Below, piece by piece: positions 1 through 4,882 of a stretch of DNA of 8,092 nucleotides. The stretch spans positions 1 through 8,092 of the forward strand of contig CAKUXO010000042.1 of NCBI GenBank assembly GCA_934700385.1, given 5' to 3'. How positions within the stretch are numbered: the stretch's first letter is position 1; each line of letters begins with the position of its first letter. Position numbers and translations under genes: made by a program. The notes beneath the pieces are model-generated. The model saw only the letters and a list, made by a program, of their open reading frames with translations. It had not been told where the DNA came from and did not search any database. Source of the stretch: an uncultured Candidatus Melainabacteria bacterium (lineage in GTDB: Bacteria > Cyanobacteriota > Vampirovibrionia > Gastranaerophilales > Gastranaerophilaceae).

Positions 1-887
1 TGTTCAATATATTTCAGATGATGTGAATATTCTATTTCATACGCAGATAATTCTTGTTTAAGAACAGATAATTCCTTTTGCTGTTCTAACTTTTCTTGCA
101 AGTTTTTATATCTTTGTTTTAAAGATTTTTGAATTTCTTTAATTATAGAGTTCTCAAGTTTCCAATTTATCATTTGAGGCACTACTGTTTGCGATTTAAT
201 AAACTCTTCTTTGTTTTCTGTATTGCCTAAATACGCAGAAATAAAATCGACCTCATATTTTTTTAATTTGTCAATAATATTTTTTGTCGCAGAATTATTA
301 CTTGAAACAACAGCAATACTCTCACCTCGTATAACTGCATTTGCGATTATATTTAAAATAGTTTGTGTTTTTCCAGTTCCTGGAGGGCCTTCAATAACAG
401 AGATATCATTATCTAACGCATTATCTACTGCTTGCTTCTGACTAATATTAAATCCAAAAGGAAATATTGTAAATTCTTTTTCTTCACTTTTAATTATTTT
501 TATTATCTTAAAAAAGTCACCAATACAACTTTCTTGCTTCTTTTCTTTATTTGGAAGTTCTCCTTTTAAAAAATAATATAAAATACTTTTAGGACTTACT
601 TTTTCTATTAAATTATAGTTTTTAAGTAATATGTTGAAGTTTAATCCATTGCTTGTTGTGTGCTCTAATCCAATTTTGTCTGCAATGTTCTTAAAATAAT
701 CTAAACGACTTTCAATAAAAAGTTCTTCTTTACTTGGTTCAATTATTTTTACATCAAAATAGTTGTAAGTATAGGTTTTATGATTTTTAAAGGTGATTTT
801 GTAAAATTTTCCACTTCTTACACAACTTACAATGTCATTTGTCCGTTTTTTACCTTTTAAAAATATTTCTTTACGTATATTGCTCAT
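1..887 (-). CDS. Superfamily 1 (Upf1/Dna2-like) helicase, N-terminal 295 residues; 3' end outside window
   Basis: Reading the minus strand from an ATG at 887 gives 295 uninterrupted codons to the window edge, so the C-terminal part is missing. Residues 1-50 form a small basic, probably beta-rich N-terminal segment. A Q-motif-like stretch (FNISQKQAV, about 146-154) precedes a perfect Walker A motif GPPGTGKT at 167-174, then a motif Ia region (IAVVSSNNSATKNI, about 191-204). Residues about 240-285 are rich in K, E, Q and L and look like a coiled coil. A helical stalk inserted between motifs Ia and II is typical of Upf1/Dna2/NAM7-type SF1B helicases. The expected role is ATP-driven unwinding or translocation on nucleic acid; the substrate cannot be told. 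Walker B (DE) and later motifs, and any C-terminal nuclease domain, lie beyond the window. The gene has no Shine-Dalgarno sequence, unlike the flagellar genes, and is separated from flgL by 454 bp. A role in phage defence or on a mobile island is possible but not shown. Confidence 0.85.
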   Translation of the reverse strand, partial: MSNIRKEIFLKGKKRTNDIVSCVRSGKFYKITFKNHKTYTYNYFDVKIIEPSKEELFIESRLDYFKNIADKIGLEHTTSNGLNFNILLKNYNLIEKVSPKSILYYFLKGELPNKEKKQESCIGDFFKIIKIIKSEEKEFTIFPFGFNISQKQAVDNALDNDISVIEGPPGTGKTQTILNIIANAVIRGESIAVVSSNNSATKNIIDKLKKYEVDFISAYLGNTENKEEFIKSQTVVPQMINWKLENSIIKEIQKSLKQRYKNLQEKLEQQKELSVLKQELSAYEIEYSHHLKYIE

Positions 888-896
888 TGTAATAAT

Positions 897-905
897 ATAA
901 TAGCA
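897..905 (-). promoter_or_regulatory. Possible extended -10 promoter element for the helicase gene
   Basis: On the minus strand the sequence TGCTATTAT (905 to 897) matches an extended -10 element (TGn followed by TATTAT, five of six consensus bases). It ends nine bases before the ATG at 887. A start site the usual distance downstream would fall almost on the ATG, giving a leaderless or near-leaderless mRNA, which fits the absence of a Shine-Dalgarno sequence. The -35 position (about 920-925, AAAATG) is poor. In DNA this AT-rich the match could be chance. Confidence 0.25.
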
Positions 906-1003
906 TAAATAACTTTTATCATTTTCTATTTCTATTCTTTTCTTTCGGTATTTGTGTTTTTAGGCATTAGCCAAATTTCGCCCTATTTAAACGCACATTT
1001 AAT

Positions 1004-1031
1004 TCTGCTTTCTGCACAATAAATCTGCACA
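1004..1031. repeat. Short direct repeats (TCTGC / TCTGCACA)
   Basis: TCTGCACA occurs twice, at 1011-1018 and 1024-1031, with a 13-base period, and a shorter copy (TCTGC) lies just before at 1004-1008. They sit about 120-145 bp upstream of the helicase ATG. Three copies in 28 bp is more ordered than the surroundings and could be a protein-binding array, but the units are short and chance is not excluded. Confidence 0.3.
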
Positions 1032-1063
1032 CGTATTATAAACCACTATTTTTCAATTAAACA

Positions 1064-1108
1064 TTACTTTATAGTTTACAGTTATTAATATTTAAACTTG
1101 TAAAGTGA
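1064..1108. repeat. Imperfect hairpin, about 14 pairs
   Basis: ACTTTA at 1066-1071 pairs with TAAAGT at 1101-1106, and AGTTTA at 1073-1078 pairs with TAAACT at 1093-1098. They are separated by a 1x2 internal loop (T1072 against 1099-1100) and closed by a 14-base loop. Two further outer pairs (1064-1065 with 1107-1108, one a wobble on the plus strand) extend it. No T tract follows on either strand, so it does not look like an intrinsic terminator. The stem is AT-rich and therefore weak. Confidence 0.4.
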
Positions 1109-1158
1109 ATATATTTCAAAAGAATAATCGTAGTGTTTGCTAAAAAGCATATTTTTAA

Positions 1159-1245
1159 ATTCGGACTAAATTTAACAGTGAAAAGATAAAACTCTCGGCA
1201 CTATTAAGTATTAGTAATTACTTAGTTCGAATCTGTTTCACGTTA
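1159..1245. repeat. Compound inverted repeat with two mutually exclusive folds
   Basis: Fold A pairs 1159-1169 with 1222-1232 (11 pairs, one G-T wobble on the plus strand) and, nested inside, 1172-1180 with 1199-1207 (8 of 9 pairs). Fold B pairs 1173-1187 with 1231-1245: TAACaGTGAAAAGAT against ATCTgTTTCACGTTA, 14 pairs with one single-base bulge on each side. The folds share bases 1173-1180 and 1231-1232, so they cannot coexist. Possible meanings are a structured RNA or attenuator ahead of the helicase gene, a recombination site, or a degenerate mobile element. I do not recognise a named family. Confidence 0.45.
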
Positions 1246-1282
1246 CCTCAAACTAATTGTTAAAAGAAATCAAACTGCAAGT

Positions 1283-1301
1283 TTTTATACAGTGTAAAAA
1301 A
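1283..1301. repeat. Palindromic site TACAGTGTA with T/A-tract flanks
   Basis: TACA and TGTA are perfect arms around a central G (1288-1296), and T4 and A4 flanks (1283-1286 and 1298-1301) extend the symmetry after one mismatched pair. The geometry resembles a small operator for a dimeric regulator, but no regulator gene is nearby and I cannot match it to a known box. As an RNA hairpin it would be weak. Confidence 0.25.
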
Positions 1302-1324
1302 TATTCTGGGTGTAATTGGTTTAA

Positions 1325-1340
1325 GATTAGCAAGCTAACC
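1325..1340 (-). terminator. Small hairpin immediately after flgL; weak terminator candidate
   Basis: On the minus strand GGTTAGC TT GCTAATC begins two bases after the flgL stop codon (TAA, 1344-1342). Six to seven pairs can form around a very short loop. Its position at the end of a long operon suits termination or 3'-end protection, but the bases that follow (TTAAACCAATT) are not a T tract, so it is not a canonical intrinsic terminator. Confidence 0.25.
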
Positions 1341-1341
1341 C

Positions 1342-2250
1342 TTAAATATAATCTAACAATGAAGCGCTGGATAGGACGGTTGTGCCGACTTGATAGCTTG
1401 CTTGCAAGTTAGTCATAGCGTTAGATAAATCTGTAGCTAATTTTATGATATCAATTTCTTCTAAATCGGCTTTGTCGCCTGTTAGGGTGTTAATTGTATC
1501 AGAATTGATATTTAAGGTTGTATCAAGTTTTGAAACCTTAGCAGAGTATGTTCCTTGGGTATTAATAACGTTACTTCTTGTTTTATCAACAATATCAAGC
1601 TTTTCTCTGATTTTTGTATAATCTAGCTTATCTTGGTCTAATAATTCTGTTAATTCTTTCATTTGTGAAAAGAAACTATCTGCGCCATCTTCACCTAAAA
1701 TTGACTCACCTGTTTGATTATATGTAAAAGTTGTGCCTTCTGAAATTGTTAAATTTCTAGCGCCATCTTTTGTGGGGCTTCCATTATAGCTAATTGTGCC
1801 GTCGTCATTAATCACATAGGCTTGATGTTCTGTGAATGTTCCTGAAAAAATATAGTTATCCATATATTTTGAATTCATTTTATCAACAATTGTTTCAAGT
1901 TTAGATTGAATACTTGTTTTAATTGCTTTTGCTGATTCAGGAGTGGTTGAAGCGTTTGAAGCCTCTAAAATTAATGAATCTATGTCGTTTAGTTGTTCTG
2001 TAATATCCCCTAAGACGTCATAAGCAAGGTTCATTTCATTTGTTGCAGCTTTAATGTTATCTTGATAATCGTTTAATTTGTTTAATTGATTATCTAATTT
2101 CAAAACTTTTGTTGCGTCTGGAACATTTTGCGAAACTTTTGTGAAATTTTTTCCAGAATTAATTTTATTCAAAACATCTAAATATTTTGAATAAGAATTT
2201 GAAATTGATCCTGTTGCCATTGAATTAATTGTAGAGGTTGAAACACGCAT
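1342..2250 (-). CDS. flgL: Flagellar hook-associated protein 3 (hook-filament junction), FlgL
   Basis: The 302-residue product is the second hook-filament junction protein, a secreted relative of flagellin that sits between FlgK and the filament. Its length is typical for FlgL. The helical N-terminal flagellin-like region spans about 1-140 and contains YIFSGT at 133-138, the usual end of that domain. The C-terminal helix ends in SLLDYI, a hallmark of the family. The central part (about 145-200) is the variable region. The canonical flagellin-type SDDP is replaced by SQNVPD around residues 40-45. There are no cysteines and no signal peptide, as expected for export through the flagellar type III apparatus. 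It lies 18 bp after flgK and is the last gene of the operon. The ATG has a strong AAAGGA site. The identification is firm; position after flgK separates it from flagellin itself. Confidence 0.93.
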   Translation of the reverse strand: MRVSTSTINSMATGSISNSYSKYLDVLNKINSGKNFTKVSQNVPDATKVLKLDNQLNKLNDYQDNIKAATNEMNLAYDVLGDITEQLNDIDSLILEASNASTTPESAKAIKTSIQSKLETIVDKMNSKYMDNYIFSGTFTEHQAYVINDDGTISYNGSPTKDGARNLTISEGTTFTYNQTGESILGEDGADSFFSQMKELTELLDQDKLDYTKIREKLDIVDKTRSNVINTQGTYSAKVSKLDTTLNINSDTINTLTGDKADLEEIDIIKLATDLSNAMTNLQASYQVGTTVLSSASLLDYI

Positions 2251-2267
2251 AAAAAATTCCTTTTTTT
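2251..2267 (-). promoter_or_regulatory. flgL ribosome binding site inside an A-tract/T-tract repeat
   Basis: Directly before the flgL ATG the minus strand reads A7-GGAA-T6. The Shine-Dalgarno core AAAGGA is well placed and fixes the start. The A and T tracts are complementary around the core and could form a weak A-U hairpin exposing GGA in its loop. The flgK leader has the same design. Confidence 0.7.
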
Positions 2268-2268
2268 A

Positions 2269-3798
2269 TTAAACCATTGAGATAATTGTTTCCATAAGTC
2301 CATTTATTGTTGAAAACAATTTTGCTGAAGCCTCATAAGCTCTTTGAAATTTTATCATATCTGATAGTTCTTCATCAACATTCACACCGACGATATTTGA
2401 AAAATTTGTGCCGGCAGCGTCTGCTATATCTTGATATGTTGAAGCTTTTTTCTCGATGTTTTTAACATCAAGACCTGTTTTTGCTGCATTATTAATCAAA
2501 AATTGAGATAATGTTGCGTTGTTTTGTCCGCCTCCCATAGAACATATTTTTTTGTTTTGTAAATTAGTAATTTCAACTGCATTATCTGAATTACCGATTG
2601 CTTTTTCCCAATCATTAGGGGTTGAGCCGTCTGGATTGTATTTAATTCTTGAAGCAGCAACAAGATATGCGTTGTTAACTATTTCAGAATTAACTTTAAT
2701 GTTTCCGGCATTTACCTCTCCACCGTCAGAAGAAACAAGCATGTTAACTGTTGATTTTTCTAAGATAAAGTTGCCGTTTGCATCTGTTGACATAGAGGCC
2801 GCAAAGCCATCTTGACCATCATAAGTTTGAATTTTATTTAATTCTGTTGCAAACGCTTTTGCTGCACTATTAATAGCGACTTTATAATCGTTTAAGTTTG
2901 CAAAACTTTCATTTGTGCCATTTAAAAAGTCAAGAGTTGCCCTTAAAGAACCTGATTTAAAAGAATCATTTACCCCTTTTTCAATTATATAATTTTCATT
3001 ATCAACCGATTTTAAGCTGAATTTTAGTGGGCTATTTTGGTCTGTTGTTTTTTCATATTGCAAAGTATAAAGTTGCTTAGAACCCGAAACAACCTCAATT
3101 CCACTTATATAAAGGTTATAAGTGCCATTAGAATTTTGGTCATAAGAAACATCCATATAATTTGAAAGTTCTTGCAAAATATTATTAATTTGATTTTGAG
3201 TTTCCGACGTTTGACCGTTTTTAACGTGTTCTTGGTTTATTTTTGCAAGGTCAGAAATAAGCCCGTTAATTGTATCAACATCATAAGCAATATTGTCAAA
3301 TTTTTCTTGTTCAATATTGTCATATTTTTTTGAAATATCGTTAAATTTTTCACAAACATTCTGCGCAGCCATAACATATTGTTGTCTTATAGATAAATCA
3401 GAGGGGAATTGTTCTAGTTTTGAACTTGCACTAAAAAAATCGCCTAAAAGTTTATTTAAGCCGTCATCCCCTAAATCGTTTGCAATATCTTCAAGTCCGC
3501 CTAGTGCGTCAGCTAAAGAATTATAATAATTTGCGTCAGAATTAGAATTAATTAAGTCATCAAAAACGCCTTTGTCAATAAAATCAGAAAGTTTTGAAAC
3601 AGAAGCGCCATTCATTCCTTTTATTGTTTGAATAACGTTTTCGCAATCTGTAGTATAGCGATTTGTAGTAAATTCAACTCTTTGTCTATGATATCCTTCA
3701 ACGTTTAAATTGGCAATATTTTGAGCTACAACAGTAAGGGCATACTGATTGTTTTTCATAGAGCCAAGCGAGATATTCATGCTTTGATTTAATGACAT
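2269..3798 (-). CDS. flgK: Flagellar hook-associated protein 1, FlgK
   Basis: The 509-residue product is the first hook-filament junction protein, assembled on the hook tip before FlgL. The N-terminal rod/hook family motif is visible at about 26-39 (QNIANLNVEGYHRQ, against the usual NIANANTPGYSRQ). The C-terminal hook-family signature occupies about 470-509, including IKFQRAYEASAK. The regions just inside both ends are rich in helix-forming residues, and the middle (about 190-420) is a variable domain with many N, S and D residues. Length is in the usual 450-650 range. It has no signal peptide, consistent with export through the flagellar type III apparatus, and would need the FlgN-like chaperone encoded 17 bp upstream. 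Start choice rests on the AAAGGA site and the position of the conserved motif near the N terminus. The deviation from the usual NTPGY turn is the only oddity. Confidence 0.95.
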   Translation of the reverse strand: MSLNQSMNISLGSMKNNQYALTVVAQNIANLNVEGYHRQRVEFTTNRYTTDCENVIQTIKGMNGASVSKLSDFIDKGVFDDLINSNSDANYYNSLADALGGLEDIANDLGDDGLNKLLGDFFSASSKLEQFPSDLSIRQQYVMAAQNVCEKFNDISKKYDNIEQEKFDNIAYDVDTINGLISDLAKINQEHVKNGQTSETQNQINNILQELSNYMDVSYDQNSNGTYNLYISGIEVVSGSKQLYTLQYEKTTDQNSPLKFSLKSVDNENYIIEKGVNDSFKSGSLRATLDFLNGTNESFANLNDYKVAINSAAKAFATELNKIQTYDGQDGFAASMSTDANGNFILEKSTVNMLVSSDGGEVNAGNIKVNSEIVNNAYLVAASRIKYNPDGSTPNDWEKAIGNSDNAVEITNLQNKKICSMGGGQNNATLSQFLINNAAKTGLDVKNIEKKASTYQDIADAAGTNFSNIVGVNVDEELSDMIKFQRAYEASAKLFSTINGLMETIISMV

Positions 3799-3813
3799 AA
3801 AAAATCCTTTTTT
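3799..3813 (-). promoter_or_regulatory. flgK ribosome binding site inside an A6-GGA-T6 repeat
   Basis: The minus strand before the flgK ATG reads A6-GGA-T6. AAAAGGA is a good Shine-Dalgarno sequence six bases from the ATG and decides the start. The six A and six T are perfectly complementary around a three-base loop, so a weak A-U stem with GGA in the loop is possible. The flgL leader is nearly the same. Confidence 0.7.
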
Positions 3814-3815
3814 AT

Positions 3816-4211
3816 TTATGCTTCTTCCGTGATTGATGAAATATTTAAACTTTCATCACTAACGCAACCAACCCCTTGAGAATTATAAGAGTTTTTATCC
3901 TGTGTTGCTATATTTACAATGCCAGATAATAGGTTATTCATAACATTTAATGAATGTTTTATTAATATTTCGTTATTATTATTTAATTCTTTAACTTCGG
4001 CTGAAACTTTTTTAAGACTTTCTTTTTCTTCAGGCGAAAATTTATCTTCTTTAATTTCTTGTTGAAATTTATCCATATAATTACAAAGGGCTAGAATGTT
4101 CTCATCAATTGAACCTAGCTTATCAACATCTCTTTTAATAAGCGCTTCCCTTTTTTCTTTTAAACAATCTCTTAATTGAATATATTTTTCAAGAATTTCT
4201 TCAAAAGCCAT
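3816..4211 (-). CDS. flgN: FlgN-like flagellar export chaperone
   Basis: From the ATG at 4211 the product has 131 residues, close to the usual FlgN size. FlgN is a cytoplasmic helical chaperone that binds the C-terminal helices of FlgK and FlgL and delivers them to the export gate. Residues 1-100 are predicted to be almost wholly helical, with the FlgN-like pattern of a first helix containing LKEKREALIKRDVDKL (about 17-32), a long charged helix, then NEILIKHSLNVMNNLL (about 80-95). The tail contains the Y-N-x-x-G turn (about 109-113) often seen after that helix, then a loose serine-rich end. An in-frame TTG seven codons upstream (4232) would overlap the preceding gene; the ATG at 4211 is preferred because AAAGGA lies seven bases ahead of it. 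Family sequence identity is always low, so the call rests on size, helical pattern and position between the flgM-like gene and flgK. Confidence 0.75.
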   Translation of the reverse strand: MAFEEILEKYIQLRDCLKEKREALIKRDVDKLGSIDENILALCNYMDKFQQEIKEDKFSPEEKESLKKVSAEVKELNNNNEILIKHSLNVMNNLLSGIVNIATQDKNSYNSQGVGCVSDESLNISSITEEA

Positions 4212-4218
4212 TTTTATT

Positions 4219-4224
4219 TCCTTT
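4219..4224 (-). promoter_or_regulatory. Ribosome binding site that fixes the flgN start
   Basis: AAAGGA on the minus strand overlaps the stop codon of the preceding gene (TAAAGGA) and stands seven bases before the ATG at 4211. It supports starting flgN at that ATG rather than at the TTG at 4232, and suggests translational coupling with the flgM-like gene. Confidence 0.7.
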
Positions 4225-4525
4225 AAACACAATAATCTGCGATTACACTTCTGCCATAAGTTAAACCATAATTAATGTCTTCATTTGTAATGGTTTCACC
4301 AAGGGCTTGGGCGTATTTTTTAATTTCTTCAACATCAATTTTATTTGAGGGCGCTTTTTCAATTAGCTTTGTATCTTCTTCTTTAGCGCTTAAAGTGTCT
4401 TCTAAAAGGATATCTTCACTTTTAGGGGTTTCATTTTGCGCCTGCACTTGATTATTTATCAAATTTAACTTTGATAAAGATGAGATAACTTGGCTTGAAA
4501 TATTAGTATTATTATTTATTTCCAT
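4223..4525 (-). CDS. flgM: FlgM-like small protein (putative anti-sigma-28 factor)
   Basis: This 100-residue acidic protein lies between flgJ and flgN, the position where FlgM is found in many diderm operons with this order. FlgM holds sigma-28 (FliA) inactive until the hook is finished, then is exported. The N-terminal 60 residues are rich in N, S, E and K and look disordered, as in FlgM. The C-terminal 40 residues have a helical segment (VEEIKKYAQALGE, about 65-77) and end in a distinctive NYGLTYGRSVIADY stretch. The usual FlgM C-terminal pattern (helix, G-x-Y, then I-A-x-x-L near the end) is only loosely matched, so the symbol rests mainly on position, size and composition. It could instead be an unrelated lineage-specific protein. 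The ATG at 4525 has AAGG about ten bases upstream; the stop overlaps the flgN ribosome binding site. Confidence 0.5.
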   Translation of the reverse strand: MEINNNTNISSQVISSLSKLNLINNQVQAQNETPKSEDILLEDTLSAKEEDTKLIEKAPSNKIDVEEIKKYAQALGETITNEDINYGLTYGRSVIADYCV

Positions 4526-4543
4526 ATAACTTTTACCTTAATT

Positions 4544-4882
4544 TTAATCCGGACCAACTGTTTTTTCTAATTGAGAATATAATTGTTTTGCAATTCCTAA
4601 ACTTGTTTGCGGATTATTTGAAATGTTCCTTGCAATATCATTATACATAAATGATTTTAAATTATCTAAATATTTAGATTCTTGAAACAAAGAACCCTCT
4701 TTATCAACTGTTTTATCAAGTTCATTTAACATTTTTGCAACAAAAATTGATTCAAATTCTTTTGAAACTTTTTCAAGTTGTTCTTTTTTAGTTTTAGAAC
4801 CTCTTTTAATAGATTCAATTTCTGCTAAATCAGAACTGTTTTGCATGTAGTTTGTGCCTATAGAACCAACATAATTTTCCAT
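4544..4882 (-). CDS. flgJ: FlgJ-type rod-binding protein, without muramidase domain
   Basis: The 112-residue product corresponds to the N-terminal rod-binding (rod-capping) domain of FlgJ. The family signature is clear: EFESIFVAKMLNEL (about 42-55), followed by the segment with SLFQESKYLDNLKSFMYNDI (about 64-83) and a terminal helix with LGIAKQLYSQLEK. In enteric bacteria FlgJ is about 300 residues and carries a C-terminal glucosaminidase domain that opens the wall for the rod; here the protein ends after the rod-binding part, as in many other lineages, so a separate wall hydrolase must act. Its start codon overlaps the flgI stop by one base (TAATG) with an excellent AGAGGTGA site upstream, a sign of translational coupling. 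The first 35 residues are polar and probably flexible. No signal peptide is present, in keeping with type III export. Confidence 0.9.
   Translation of the reverse strand: MENYVGSIGTNYMQNSSDLAEIESIKRGSKTKKEQLEKVSKEFESIFVAKMLNELDKTVDKEGSLFQESKYLDNLKSFMYNDIARNISNNPQTSLGIAKQLYSQLEKTVGPD

Larger units (their letters stand above)
888..1341. other. Gene-free AT-rich region with several inverted repeats
   Basis: This 454 bp stretch lies between the end of flgL and the start of the helicase gene, both on the minus strand. I found no coding sequence with a credible start, Shine-Dalgarno site or recognisable product, and no complete tRNA. An in-frame open stretch continues 24 codons upstream of the helicase ATG, to a TAA at 960-962, but has no ATG, GTG or TTG. 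The region holds a hairpin at 1064-1108, a larger pair of competing stems at 1159-1245, a palindrome at 1283-1301, a small hairpin directly after flgL and short direct repeats near 1004-1031. It probably contains the flagellar operon 3' end and the helicase promoter. Confidence 0.7.

Noticed and set aside
211..441. Plus-strand open frame of 76 codons
   Set aside because: It lies wholly opposite the helicase gene over the Walker A region; the minus-strand protein has clear family motifs, and the plus-strand product resembles nothing.
888..962. N-terminal extension of the helicase by 24 codons
   Set aside because: The frame is open back to a TAA at 960-962 but offers no ATG, GTG or TTG; the ATG at 887 remains the simplest start.
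1225..1233. GTTCGAATC, like a tRNA T loop, suggesting a tRNA remnant or attachment site
   Set aside because: The flanking bases do not form the five-pair T stem and no acceptor, anticodon or D arm is visible; the bases are better explained as part of the inverted repeat.
2519..2815. Plus-strand open frame of 98 codons opposite flgK
   Set aside because: Antisense shadow of a well-identified gene, without a convincing ribosome binding site or recognisable product.
3293..3526. Plus-strand open frame of 77 codons opposite flgK
   Set aside because: Antisense shadow; serine- and phenylalanine-rich product typical of reverse-complemented AT-rich coding DNA.
4212..4232. TTG at 4232 as the start of flgN
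   Set aside because: It would overlap the end of the preceding gene and has no ribosome binding site, while the ATG at 4211 has AAAGGA at proper spacing.
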